Shown: piece by piece, positions 1-9,600 of the stretch
How positions within the stretch are numbered: the first letter of the stretch is position 1
How the letters are laid out: each line of letters starts with the position of its first letter
Assembly (NCBI RefSeq): GCF_039812505.1
Contig: NZ_JBDIAQ010000005.1
Span: forward strand, 1 to 64,000
Length of the DNA: 64,000 bases
DNA from: Intrasporangium_A sp039812505
GTDB lineage: Bacteria; Actinomycetota; Actinomycetes; Actinomycetales; Dermatophilaceae
Direction of reading: 5' to 3'
Position numbers and translations under genes: made by a program
Notes under the pieces: model-generated
Seen by the model: only the letters and a program-made list of their open reading frames with translations
What the model was told of the DNA's origin: nothing
The model's database searches: none

Positions 1-82
1 GCATACCGGGATGACCGGCCGCTCGACCTGCCGAGATCACATCAGGCCGGCAGCTGGGCCGACGCGCGGGGTCGGACGGGAG

Positions 83-898
83 TCAGGCCCCCTCGCCCGG
101 CCCGACCGCCGGCTGCACGAGCACCTGCGCCCGGGCTGCCGCGGCAGCCCGGGACGAGACGTGCAGCTCCGCGAAGATGTTGTCCAGGTGTTTTCGCACG
201 GTGCCGGTCGAGACCAGCAGCCGAGCGCCGATCTCGGCGTTGGTGCAGCCCTGCGCCACCAGCTCGAGGACCTGGCGTTGTCGGTGCGTGATCCCGCCAA
301 GCTGCGCCAGGTCCGCGCGGCGCCGACAGGCCCCGGCCAGATGCGGCAGCAGCAGGCCCAGGGCGAGCCGTTCGTCCGGCGAGAACGGGCAACGCCGCCG
401 GCACAGCACCAGCCGGGCCCCACGAGGGGAGCTGCCCGGCAGCTCGACCACCAGGGCCTCGCCACCCGCCACGTCGTGCGGTGAGCCGCGTGGCGCGCCA
501 CCCTGGTACGCGGCGGCGGCTCCGACGACCCGGGCGACGCTGGCGTCCCCGGTGCTCGCCACCCCGTAGGGGTCCGCGAACGAGGCCGGGTCCTGGCACA
601 GTGGGCAGGCCGGCACGTGCTCGGCGAGACCGGCCGCCGCCGGAGCCCGGCCCGGCCCGGGCCCGCCCGGGTGGCGCAGGTGGTGGGCGACCCGGCCCGT
701 CGCGGTCAGGTCGAGGTACCAGGCCACGTCGCACGGGAGGGCCCGCCAGATCGCGGCGATCACATCGGCCGGCAGCCCGGTCGAGGCGGCGGCGCTGCCG
801 GACCCGCGCGCCGCGCGTACCGCACTCCGGCCCGCCGGCGCGTCGACTCGGAGCGCGTCCAGCAGGCCGCGCAGGGTGGGGCCCCAGGAACTGTCCAC
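83..898 (-). CDS. LuxR-family transcriptional regulator
   Basis: This is a predicted DNA-binding regulator of 271 residues. The last 70 residues form a LuxR/GerE helix-turn-helix, with the typical run ITHRQRQVLELVAQG, then TNAEIGARL and the recognition helix region STGTVRKHLDNIF. No receiver domain or recognised sensor domain is visible in the roughly 200 residues before it, so the input signal is unknown. I chose the GTG at 898 because AGGAG lies five bases upstream. The frame stays open to a GTG at 997, but that would place the TACGTA and ATACGT/ACGTAT repeats inside the gene. It diverges from the secreted-protein gene at 1187 and may control it or itself; that is inference. Confidence 0.8.
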   Translation of the reverse strand: MDSSWGPTLRGLLDALRVDAPAGRSAVRAARGSGSAAASTGLPADVIAAIWRALPCDVAWYLDLTATGRVAHHLRHPGGPGPGRAPAAAGLAEHVPACPLCQDPASFADPYGVASTGDASVARVVGAAAAYQGGAPRGSPHDVAGGEALVVELPGSSPRGARLVLCRRRCPFSPDERLALGLLLPHLAGACRRRADLAQLGGITHRQRQVLELVAQGCTNAEIGARLLVSTGTVRKHLDNIFAELHVSSRAAAAARAQVLVQPAVGPGEGA

Positions 899-904
899 AC
901 GTGC

Positions 905-985
905 TCCTACGTATGGCGTCGACACGGCCGCACGGGCGCGACCCGAGAGCCCATGGGGGTGCGAAAGATACGTCGTCCTACGTAT
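905..985. promoter_or_regulatory. repeated TCCTACGTAT and inverted ATACGT-N6-ACGTAT, candidate operator
   Basis: TCCTACGTAT occurs at 905-914 and again at 976-985. The second copy is the right arm of an inverted repeat, ATACGT at 968-973 and ACGTAT at 980-985. The elements lie between the divergent LuxR-type gene and the secreted-protein gene, and the first touches the LuxR ribosome binding site. Binding by the LuxR protein is inference. The rest of 899-1186 holds no gene that I can support. Confidence 0.45.
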
Positions 986-1186
986 ATCTCGATCCACTCG
1001 ACTGTGTCAGCGTAATGGGAGAAATTCTGGCGGGCCGTCGGTCGAGGGAGTGGGCCGGGACGCCGCCCACCGGGCCGGGGCGGGGGGATCCGGGGGTCTG
1101 TCGTGAACCTCGTCCGGACGGATCGACCCGCCATCCGACGGGTCGGTGGGGGCCCGGTCACCGGGCCGGGAGACACAGGAGGACGG

Positions 1187-2020
1187 ATGTCACTTCGACT
1201 TGTGCGAGCAGGTGCCGTCGGGGCCGTCGCCGCAGTGCTGGGCTTCGCCGGAGCCGGTGCGGCATCGGCGCAGGGCAACGGCCCGTTCCACTGCGCGGGC
1301 GGCGACTGGGCGCCCTACCCGGACTTCGCGAAGAACGCGCAGGTGCTCGGGTCCGGTACCTACGACGGCCTCGTCGTCTCGGGCCTCTGCATGGTGCCGG
1401 ACCACGCCGTGGTGTCGGTGCAGGGCCCGGTCACGGTCCGACCGGGTGGCGTCCTCGCGGCAATGGGTCCCCAGACGACCCGGATCACGGGCCATGTCAC
1501 CGTCGGCCGGGGCGCGATCCTCGCCTTGGGGGAGCCGTCACCCGAAGGGCCCGGACCCTACGAGCCGTCGCACGACTCGGTCACCGGAGGGATCACCGCC
1601 AACCAGCCGCTGGCCGTCTACCTCAACAACGCCAGGATCGTCGGACACGTCTCGGTCCGGGGCGGCGGACCCGGCGACCAGTGCGTCGACCCCGGATGGC
1701 CGCCGCTCGGGCACACCCTCACGATCAAGGACAACACGATCATCGGCGGGCTGAGCGCCCGAGGGTGGTCCGGCTGCTGGGCCGGCCTGTTGCGCAACAC
1801 GATCGTCGGGTCGGTCACGTGGTCCGACATGTCGGCCAACCTGGCCTGGCCGCAGGGTCCGGACTCGAACGAGATCGTGGCCAACCGCATCGTCGGCAGC
1901 CTCTCCTGCTACCGCAACACGCCCGCGGCCCAGATCGGCGACGCGACGGGGAACCCGGCCAACGTGCCACCCACGAACAAGGTCGTCGGACCCAAGCGCG
2001 GAGAGTGCGCCGGGCTCTGA
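1187..2020 (+). CDS. secreted protein of unknown function
   Basis: The 277-residue product begins with a clear export signal: MSLRLVRAG, a hydrophobic run to about residue 25, and an ASA-Q type signal peptidase site. The mature part is rich in short Gly/Val/Thr/Ile repeats such as ITGHVTVGRGAIL and IVGHVSVRGGG, with spaced Asn and Gly residues. This resembles a right-handed beta-helix of the polymer-binding or hexapeptide type. It carries several Cys residues suited to an oxidising compartment. The ATG at 1187 is preceded by AGGAGG with four bases of spacing; an upstream in-frame extension has no signal peptide. I do not recognise a named family or a catalytic motif. It is followed by a hairpin at 2066-2098. 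Confidence 0.75.
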   Translation: MSLRLVRAGAVGAVAAVLGFAGAGAASAQGNGPFHCAGGDWAPYPDFAKNAQVLGSGTYDGLVVSGLCMVPDHAVVSVQGPVTVRPGGVLAAMGPQTTRITGHVTVGRGAILALGEPSPEGPGPYEPSHDSVTGGITANQPLAVYLNNARIVGHVSVRGGGPGDQCVDPGWPPLGHTLTIKDNTIIGGLSARGWSGCWAGLLRNTIVGSVTWSDMSANLAWPQGPDSNEIVANRIVGSLSCYRNTPAAQIGDATGNPANVPPTNKVVGPKRGECAGL

Positions 2021-2065
2021 CGCCGGGGGCCCGCGCGGGGAGGGAGGCCGCGGTGCGAGCGGGAG

Positions 2066-2098
2066 GTGAGCGGCATACCGGGGACGTATGCCGCTCAC
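2066..2098. terminator. 13-bp perfect hairpin built from an inverted GCGGCATAC pair
   Basis: GTGAGCGGCATAC (2066-2078) and GTATGCCGCTCAC (2086-2098) are exact reverse complements around a 7-base loop. It sits between the convergent genes ending at 2020 and 2160, where a bidirectional terminator is expected. No T tract follows, which is common in high-GC actinobacteria. Confidence 0.7.
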
Positions 2099-2159
2099 GC
2101 CGGGCCCGCACGCCGACGTCGGCGCGCGCCACACGGGTTCGCCTGCGCCGTACCAAGGG

Positions 2160-3197
2160 TCACCGCTGCGTGGTGTCGGTGACCTCGCCGACGAGCTCCT
2201 CGAGCACGTCCTCGAGGAACACCACGCCGGACACCGTCGCGGTGTCGTCGAGGACCCTGGCCAGGTGCGCGCCGGTCAGCTGCATCGTGGCCAGGACCTG
2301 CTCGATCTCGTCGCCGGCACGCACGGTCGCCAGCCGCCGGAACCGCTTGGGCGGGATCGGCTGCTCGTACCGTTCGTCGTCCGCGTAGAGGACGTCCTTC
2401 AGGTGCAGGTACCCGGCCACCTCCCCGGCCGCGTCCCTCACCGGGTAGCGCGAGAAGCCGTGCCTCGCCACGAGGTGCTCGATGTCGTCCGGCGTCGCCC
2501 CGAGCGCGACGCACACCAGCCGCTCCGTGGCGACGGCCACGTCCCCTGCCGTCTTGTCCGAGAACTCCAGCGTCTTGGAGACGAGGCCGTGCCGCTCCTC
2601 CTCGATCAGACCCTCCTGACGGGACTCGCTCAGGATCGCGGCCACCTCCTCGGCGGTGTAGGCCGAGGCGATCTCGTCCTTCGGCTCGACCCCGAGGAGC
2701 CGGACGAGGGCCTTGGCGGTCCGTTCCATGGCCCGCACCACGGGCCGGAGCAGGTTGGACAGGACGTGCAGCGGCGGCACGAGCAGCAGCGCCATCCGGT
2801 CCGGCCCGGCGATGGCGATGTTCTTCGGGATCATCTCGCCCACGACGACGTGCAGGTACGACACGATCAGCAGGGCGAAGGCGAGCGCCAACCCTCCGGC
2901 CCAGACCTCGGGCAGGCCGACGCCGTGCAGCGGCGGCTCGAGCAGGTCGTGCAGGGCCGCCTCCGCGAGGGCGCCGAGACCGACCGAGCAGACGGTGATG
3001 CCCAGCTGGGCCGTCACGAGCATCGCGCCGAGCCGCTCGAGGGCCACCAGCGCAGTGGCGGCTCGTCTGCTGCCGGCGTCGGCGAGCGGTTCCAGGGAGG
3101 AGCGGCGCACCGCCATGGCGGCGAACTCGGCGCCGACGAAGAACGCGTTGCCCAGCAGGAGCAGGACCGAGACGGCGAGCGCGGGACCGGTCGTCAC
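2160..3197 (-). CDS. CNNM/HlyC-CorC family membrane protein with CBS pair
   Basis: This 345-residue protein has an N-terminal DUF21/CNNM transmembrane domain with about four membrane segments, opening with LLLLGNAFFVGAEFAAMAV and continuing with the conserved TAQLGITVCSVGLG. A pair of CBS modules follows from about residue 200 (GFSRYPV, VFLEDVLEELVGEV). Family members are implicated in divalent-cation, especially magnesium, transport or its control. The C-terminal CorC_HlyC domain is absent, unlike its neighbour at 3204, which makes it the shorter of the pair. Its start lies six bases after the stop of the 3204-4574 gene, so the two are probably one transcript and may form a heteromer. The substrate is not shown by the sequence. 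Confidence 0.85.
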   Translation of the reverse strand: MTTGPALAVSVLLLLGNAFFVGAEFAAMAVRRSSLEPLADAGSRRAATALVALERLGAMLVTAQLGITVCSVGLGALAEAALHDLLEPPLHGVGLPEVWAGGLALAFALLIVSYLHVVVGEMIPKNIAIAGPDRMALLLVPPLHVLSNLLRPVVRAMERTAKALVRLLGVEPKDEIASAYTAEEVAAILSESRQEGLIEEERHGLVSKTLEFSDKTAGDVAVATERLVCVALGATPDDIEHLVARHGFSRYPVRDAAGEVAGYLHLKDVLYADDERYEQPIPPKRFRRLATVRAGDEIEQVLATMQLTGAHLARVLDDTATVSGVVFLEDVLEELVGEVTDTTQR

Positions 3198-3203
3198 CGT
3201 GCC

Positions 3204-4574
3204 TCACCGATCCCCGTCGTGGGCTCGGCGGCCCTCCGCGGACCCGGCCGGGCCGGGCTCGGTCGGGCCCGGCAGGGAGTCGGGGTGGGGCACGAACCGG
3301 AGCCGGTCGATGCGGCGGCCGGCCATCGCGACGACCAGGATCCGCCAGCCGGGGACGCCCACCACGTCACCGACCACGGGGATCCGGCCGAGCCGGGCCA
3401 TCACGAAGCCGCCCATCGTCTCGTACTCGGGGCCGTCCGGGACGTCGGCGTCGAAGGCGTCGCGCACCTCGTCGGGGCGCCACAGCCCCGGCACCGTCCA
3501 CGAGCCGTCCAGCCGGGCCCGGCCGTCCTGCCGGGCCCGGTCGTGCTCGTCGGCGACCTCGCCGACGATCTCCTCGACCACGTCCTCGAGGGTCACGATC
3601 CCGGAGGTGCCGCCGTACTCGTCCACGACGACGGCCATCTGGAAACCGCCCTGGCGCAGCTGGCGCAGCAGGGGGTCCAGCCGGATCGTCTCGGGCACCA
3701 GCAGACGCTCGGACATGAGGGCGGAGACGGGCACGTCCTTGCGACGCTCGTGCGGGACGGCCATCGCGTGCTTGACGTGCACCACGCCGTCGATGTCGTC
3801 CCAGTCGTCGCCGAGGACCGGGAAGCGCGAGTGCCCGGTGCGGCGCGACAGCCGCAGCACGTCCTCGGCCGACTCCTCGCGGTGGATCCCGGTGCACCTG
3901 ACCCGGGGGGTCATGACGTCGTCGGCGGACCGCTCGCCGAAGCCGAGCGACCGGGTCAGCATCCGGGCCGTTGCCACGTCGAGCGTGCCCGCCTCGGCGG
4001 AGCGCTGGACGAGGCTGGTCAGCTCCTGGGGCGTCCGGGCCGCCGACAGCTCCTCCTGCGGCTCGATCCCCATGGCCCGCAGGGCCCGGTTGGCCGAGCC
4101 GTTGAGCAGCAGCACCAGGGGCTTGAACACGGCCGCGAAGAAACGTACCGGCAGGGCCACGACCTTGGCGGTGGCCAGCGGGGCCGAGATGCCCAGGAAC
4201 TGCGCGAGCAGCTCCCCGCAGACCATGGAGAAGACCGTCACGATGACCAGCGCGGCGGCGCTCGAGACCGCGGCGGCCGCCCCCGCGGGCAGGCCGGCCG
4301 AGCCGAGCGGGCCGGCCAGCAGCGCGCCGACCGAGGGCTGGGCGAGATAGCCGACGACCAGTGTCGTCAGGGTTATCCCGACCTGCGCCGCGGACAGCTG
4401 CGTCGAGAGCTGGCTCAGGGACCGGAGCACGACCCGGGCCCGGCTGTCGCCCTCGTCGATGGCCCGCTGCACGAACGGGCGGTCGAGTGCGACGAGGCTG
4501 AACTCTGCTGCCACGAAGAGAGTGGTGCCGGCGGTCAGCACCACGGCGGCGAGCACCAGCAGCCACTCGGTCAT
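3204..4574 (-). CDS. CNNM/HlyC-CorC family membrane protein with CorC domain
   Basis: This is the 456-residue upstream partner of the 2160-3197 gene. It has a DUF21 membrane domain (LFVAAEFSLVALDR, SAAQVGITLTTLVVGYLAQP), two CBS modules (GHSRFPVLGDDWDDIDGVV; GTSGIVTLEDVVEEIVGEV), and a C-terminal CorC_HlyC-type domain near residues 360-440. The role is likely ion-transport or stress-linked membrane function, by family knowledge only. The ATG at 4574 was chosen because it opens the first membrane helix and has GGGGAGA a few bases upstream; the longer open frame upstream runs antisense through the ABC transporter gene. A good -10 box (TATAGT) is ten bases upstream of the start. Confidence 0.85.
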   Translation of the reverse strand: MTEWLLVLAAVVLTAGTTLFVAAEFSLVALDRPFVQRAIDEGDSRARVVLRSLSQLSTQLSAAQVGITLTTLVVGYLAQPSVGALLAGPLGSAGLPAGAAAAVSSAAALVIVTVFSMVCGELLAQFLGISAPLATAKVVALPVRFFAAVFKPLVLLLNGSANRALRAMGIEPQEELSAARTPQELTSLVQRSAEAGTLDVATARMLTRSLGFGERSADDVMTPRVRCTGIHREESAEDVLRLSRRTGHSRFPVLGDDWDDIDGVVHVKHAMAVPHERRKDVPVSALMSERLLVPETIRLDPLLRQLRQGGFQMAVVVDEYGGTSGIVTLEDVVEEIVGEVADEHDRARQDGRARLDGSWTVPGLWRPDEVRDAFDADVPDGPEYETMGGFVMARLGRIPVVGDVVGVPGWRILVVAMAGRRIDRLRFVPHPDSLPGPTEPGPAGSAEGRRAHDGDR

Positions 4575-4583
4575 GGTCTCCCC

Positions 4584-4589
4584 ACTATA
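4584..4589 (-). promoter_or_regulatory. -10 box TATAGT for the CNNM pair
   Basis: TATAGT on the minus strand lies ten bases before the ATG at 4574. No clear -35 is visible. The expected transcript would have a very short leader that still holds GGGGAGA. Confidence 0.45.
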
Positions 4590-4700
4590 TGGAGCGCCAC
4601 TGCCCGACGACATGGAGCACCGGCACCCCGGATGCCCCGGAGCCCGCCTGCCCGGACGCTGTGGTTCGATGGGCGCGCACCATCGACGAGGAGACGACGC

Positions 4701-5714
4701 ATGACAGCGGCACCCGAGCGCGGCCCGGGCCGGATCGAGATCCGTGGCCTGACGAAGCGGTTCGGGACGTTCACCGCCGTGGACGGGCTCGACTTCACGG
4801 TGCGACCGGGCCGGATCACCGGGTTCCTGGGGCCCAACGGCAGCGGCAAGACGACGACGCTGCGCATGCTGCTCGGGCTGATCCGTCCCACCGCCGGTAC
4901 GGCGACCATCGACGGCCGCGCGTACCGCGACATCCCCGACCCGCTGCGCGTCGTCGGGTCGGCGCTCGAGGCGACCAGCTTCCACCCCGGTCGCACCGGG
5001 CGGGACCACCTCAGGGTCCTGGCCGCGGTGGCGGGGGTACCCGACCGCCGGGTCGACGAGCTGCTGGACCTGGTCGGCATCCCGGCCGCCGCGCGCCAGC
5101 GGGCCGGCGGCTACTCGATGGGGATGCGCCAGCGCCTGGGGCTGGCCGGCGCGCTGCTCGGCGACCCCCGGGTCATCATCCTGGACGAGCCGGCCAACGG
5201 CCTCGACCCCGAGGGCATCCGGTGGCTGCGCGGGTTCCTGCGCCACCTCTCGGGCGAGGGCCGCACGCTGCTCATCTCGAGCCACATGCTCGCCGAGGTG
5301 GAGCAGACCGTGGACGACATCGTCATCATCGCCAACGGCCGACGCGTCGCCGAGGGGACGATCGCGGACCTGCACGGGGACTCGGCGGCATACGTCCGCT
5401 CCTCCGACCTGCCCGCGCTGGAGACGGCGCTGCGCCGGGAGGGCATCGACTGCGCAGGCCGCGACGAGGGCCTCACGGTGCACAGCGGCGACCTGGCCCG
5501 GATCGGCGACATCGCCCTGGCAGCAGGGGTGGCGATCCACGAGCTGCGCGCCGAGCAGACCCGGCTGGAGGAGCTGTTCTTCAACCTGACCGAGTCGGCG
5601 GAGCACCGCAACCGCAACCTCGGCGGCCCGGGTGGTCCGCCGCCCGGGGCGCTCCCGCCCCCCACCGGACCACCCGTGTCGACGGCCGCACCGACCGAGG
5701 AGGTGGGCCGGTGA
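4701..5714 (+). CDS. ABC transporter ATP-binding protein
   Basis: This is a 337-residue ATPase of the DrrA/multidrug-export or bacitracin-export type. Walker A is GPNGSGKTTT (about residues 46-55). The signature region is YSMGMRQRLGLAGALLGD, Walker B is VIILDEPANGLDPEG, and a switch His follows in LISSHMLAE. The substrate cannot be read from the ATPase. The C-terminal 100 residues form the usual extension of this group and end in a Pro/Gly-rich tail. The ATG at 4701 has GAGGAG seven bases upstream. The stop overlaps the start of the permease gene by four bases (GTGA), so the two are translationally coupled subunits of one transporter. Confidence 0.9.
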   Translation: MTAAPERGPGRIEIRGLTKRFGTFTAVDGLDFTVRPGRITGFLGPNGSGKTTTLRMLLGLIRPTAGTATIDGRAYRDIPDPLRVVGSALEATSFHPGRTGRDHLRVLAAVAGVPDRRVDELLDLVGIPAAARQRAGGYSMGMRQRLGLAGALLGDPRVIILDEPANGLDPEGIRWLRGFLRHLSGEGRTLLISSHMLAEVEQTVDDIVIIANGRRVAEGTIADLHGDSAAYVRSSDLPALETALRREGIDCAGRDEGLTVHSGDLARIGDIALAAGVAIHELRAEQTRLEELFFNLTESAEHRNRNLGGPGGPPPGALPPPTGPPVSTAAPTEEVGR

Positions 5715-6514
5715 ACGCGGTGATCCGGTCGGAGTTCCGCAAGTTCTTCACGACCCGCCTCTGGTGGGGCATGGCCATCGCGGTGTTCCTCAGCGGGGTC
5801 GCCTTCGCCACGATCATCGGGCTCGTCTTCACCAGCGGCGCCATGACCGGCGAGCAAGCCCCCGTCTACGCCCAGGACGACGCCGCCCTCGCGAAGACGG
5901 TCTTCACCAGCGGCATCCAGGTCGGCTACCTGCTGACGCTGGCGATCGGGATCATGATGATCGGCTCGGAGTACCGGCACGAGACGATCACGGCGACCTT
6001 CCTGGGCACTCCACGGCGTGGGCGCGTCATGGGCGCCAAGGTCGTCACGCTGCTCGGCATCGGGGCGATGTACGGCATCGTCTCCCTGCTCGGCTCGGTC
6101 GGGGCCGGCACGATCGTCCTGACCGCCAGGGGGCACAGCGCCTTCGGTGACCCCTCGGTCTGGCGCACCCTCGCGCTGTCCCTGCTGGTCCTCGGGCTCT
6201 GGGCCCTCATCGGCCTCGGCGCGGGCATCCTGATCCCCAACCAGGTGGCCGCGCTGCTCATCTCGATCGGGGTGGCCTGGATCGTCGAACCGATCCTCGG
6301 CGTGGTGCTCGCGATCCCGTCGTGGGGCCAGCACATCACGCCGTACCTGCCGAGCCAGGCGACGAGTGCGACGCTCGGCACCGTGAGCAGCGGGTTCGAC
6401 GGCCGGGCCGTGACCCAGCTCGCCTGGTGGGCCGGGGCGCTCGTGCTCGCGGGGTATGCCGCCGTCATGGCCGGCCTCGGGACGTGGCGGACCGTGCGGG
6501 CGGACATCTCCTGA
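5711..6514 (+). CDS. ABC transporter permease
   Basis: The 267-residue integral membrane subunit of the transporter starts with the short cytoplasmic motif SEFRKFFTTRLWWGM, typical of ABC-2 export permeases. About six hydrophobic segments follow. The region YRHETITATFLGTPRRGRV is the usual loop coupling to the ATPase. Its GTG start overlaps the ATPase stop. Codons 248-250 (GYA) include a GTATGCCGC element with an uncommon TAT Tyr codon. The transported compound is unknown. No regulator is adjacent. Confidence 0.85.
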   Translation: MNAVIRSEFRKFFTTRLWWGMAIAVFLSGVAFATIIGLVFTSGAMTGEQAPVYAQDDAALAKTVFTSGIQVGYLLTLAIGIMMIGSEYRHETITATFLGTPRRGRVMGAKVVTLLGIGAMYGIVSLLGSVGAGTIVLTARGHSAFGDPSVWRTLALSLLVLGLWALIGLGAGILIPNQVAALLISIGVAWIVEPILGVVLAIPSWGQHITPYLPSQATSATLGTVSSGFDGRAVTQLAWWAGALVLAGYAAVMAGLGTWRTVRADIS

Positions 6515-6622
6515 CCCCGGCCCTGCGGGCACCGCGGGGTCGGTCCCGGATCCTCGTCACCCGCTCGCGACCGGGGTCGCAGGACGGGTGTCGGCAGGTC
6601 GGCGAGCGTGTCCCGGGCGGGC

Positions 6623-6628
6623 TAGGCT
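6623..6628 (+). promoter_or_regulatory. candidate -10 box TAGGCT for kgd
   Basis: TAGGCT about 44 bases before the kgd GTG leaves room for a short leader containing GAAAGAGG at 6654-6661. The -35 region is not recognisable. Confidence 0.35.
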
Positions 6629-6671
6629 GGGCGCGTAACCGCCACGAGGTAACGAAAGAGGCGCAACCGCC

Positions 6672-9600
6672 GTGTCCGAGCAGCCCACTTCCCAAGACCC
6701 GATGGCAGCGTTCGGGCCGAACGAATGGCTCGTCGACGAGCTGTACCAGCAGTACCTGTCGGACAAGAACTCCGTGGACCGGGCCTGGTGGAGCTTCTTC
6801 GAGGACTACCGGTCCGATACCGGCCGGGGCGACGGCGACGGCACGGTGGCCGCGCCGGCCCGCCCCGACCGCCCTGTCGCGCCACCCCCGGCTGCTCCCG
6901 CTCCGGCCACGCTGCCGGCGGCTGCCACGGTAACGCCGACCGCTGCCGCCGAGCGCCCCTCACCGGCGCCGGCCGTCGTCGCGGAGGGCGACCTCGTCAG
7001 GCCGCTGCGCGGGGCCCCGGCGCGGGTCGTGACCAACATGAACGCCTCGCTCGAGGTGCCCACCGCGACCAGCGTGCGTGCCGTCCCGGCCAAGCTGCTG
7101 ATCGACAACCGGGTCGTGATCAACAACCACCTGGCGCGCAGCCGCGGCGGCAAGGTCTCGTTCACGCACCTGATCGGCTACGCGATGATCAAGGCCCTCC
7201 GGCAGATGCCGGTGATGAACCACAGCTACGTGGTGCAGAACGGCAAGCCGGCCATCGTCGAGCCGGCCCACGTGGGGTTCGGCCTGGCCATCGACGTCCG
7301 CAAGGACGACGGCAGCCGCACCCTCGTCGTGCCCTCGATCAAGGCCGCCCAGGACATGGACTTCGTCCGGTTCTGGAACGCCTACGAGGACATCGTCCGC
7401 AAGGCCCGCGCCAACAAGCTGACCGTCGAGGACTTCCAGGGCACGACGATCTCCCTGACGAACCCGGGCGGGATCGGGACGGTCCACTCCGTGCCCCGCC
7501 TCATGCAGGGGCAGGGCACGATCATCGGCGTGGGCGCGCTGGAGTACCCGGCCGAGTGGCAGGGGGCCAGCCACGAGACGCTGAACCGCAACGCCGTCAG
7601 CAAGATCCTCACGCTCACCTCGACCTACGACCACCGGATCATCCAAGGGGCCCAGAGCGGCGACTTCCTCCGGATCATCCACCAGCTCCTCCTCGGCGCC
7701 GACAGCTTCTACGACGAGATCTTCGCCTCCCTGCGCATCCCGTACGAGCCGGTGCGCTGGATCCAGGACATCGACTCCTCGCACGACGACGACATCAACA
7801 AGGTCGCCCGGGTCCAGGAGCTGATCCACGCCTACCGGGTGCGCGGGCACCTGATGGCCGACACCGACCCGCTGGAGTACAAGCAGCGCCAGCACCCCGA
7901 CCTCGACGTCACGACGCACGGGCTGACCCTGTGGGACCTCGACCGGACCTTCGCGACCGGCGGGTTCGGGGGTGCGCCGTTCCTCAAGCTGCGCAAGATC
8001 CTCGGCATCCTGCGCGACTCGTACTGTCGCACCGTCGGCATCGAGTACATGCACATCCAGGACCCCGACCAGCGCCAGTGGATCCAGGACAAGGTCGAGA
8101 TCCCCTACGCGAAGATCACCCACGACGAGCAGCTGCGCATCCTGCGCCGGCTCAACGCGGCCGAGGCCTTCGAGACGTTCCTGCAGACCAAGTTCGTCGG
8201 CCAGAAGCGCTTCTCCCTCGAGGGTGGCGAGTCGGTCATCGCCCTGCTCGACCGGGTCCTGTGCCGTGCCGCCGCCGACGGGCTCGACGAGGTCTGCGTG
8301 GGGATGTCGCACCGCGGTCGCCTCAACGTGCTTGCCAACCTGGCCGGCAAGTCCTACGGCCAGATCTTCCGGGAGTTCGAGGGAATCCAGGACCCGCAGT
8401 CGGTCCAGGGCTCGGGCGACGTGAAGTACCACCTCGGCACCGAGGGCAAGTTCGTCGCCGAGGACGGCTCGATGACGAAGGTCTACCTGGCGGCCAACCC
8501 GTCCCATCTCGAGGCGGTCAACCCGGTGCTCGAGGGGATCGCGCGGGCCAAGCAGGACCGGCTCAACCTCGCCGGCCAGGACTTCACCGTGCTGCCCGTG
8601 CTCCTGCACGGCGACGCGGCCTTCGCCGGCCAGGGTGTCGTGGCCGAGACGCTCAACCTGTCCCAGCTGCGCGGCTACCGCACCGGCGGGACCGTCCACG
8701 TCGTGATCAACAACCAGGTCGGCTTCACCACCTCGCCGAGCTCGTCCAGGTCGTCGGTGTACTCGACGGACGTCGCCCGGATGATCCAGGCACCGATCTT
8801 CCACGTCAACGGCGACGACCCCGAGGCCTGCGTGCGGGTGGCCGAGCTGGCCTACGAGTTCCGGCAGACGTTCAACAAGGACGTCGTGGTCGACATGGTG
8901 TGCTACCGGCGCCGCGGCCACAACGAGGGCGACGACCCATCGATGACCCAGCCGCTGATGTACAACCTCATCGAGGCGAAGCGCTCCGTCCGCAAGCTCT
9001 ACACCGAGTCGCTGATCGGCCGTGGCGACATCAGCGTCGAGGACGCGGCGTCGGCCCTCAAGGACTACCAACAGCAGCTCGAGCGGGTCTTCGTCGAGAC
9101 CCGCGAGGCGACCCGGAAGCACGAGCACGAGTCACCGGCCGCTGCCCGGGGCGCCTCGGACGCGCCCGACAACGCGGGCCTGGAGAAGCCGACGGCCCAG
9201 GTGCTGGACGACCGGGCCCCGGTGCGCTCCTCGACGCAGACCGGCGTGCCGGTGGAGGAGCTCGTCCGGATCGGTGAGTCCTTCACCAAGCCGCCGGCCG
9301 GCTTCACCATCCATCCCAAGCTCGGGCAACTGATGGAGCGTCGGGCCCGGATGGTCCACGAGGGCGGCATCGACTGGCCCATGGCCGAGCTGCTCGCCTT
9401 CGGCACCCTCCTGCGGGAGGGCACCCCCATCCGACTGGCCGGCCAGGACACCCGCCGCGGCACGTTCGTGCAGCGCCATGCCGTCCTGATCGACAAGAAG
9501 ACGGGAGACGAGTGGACGCCGCTGCTCTACCTCGGCGAGGGACAGGCCCGGTTCTGGATCTATGACTCGCTCCTGTCGGAGTACGCCGCGATGGGCTTCG

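Noticed and set aside
1..6. GCATAC at the window edge counted as a full motif copy
   Set aside because: The three preceding bases lie outside the window, so it cannot be confirmed.
907..997. Start of the LuxR-type gene at the GTG at 997
   Set aside because: The extension would cover the inverted repeats and has no ribosome site, whereas the GTG at 898 has AGGAG at five bases.
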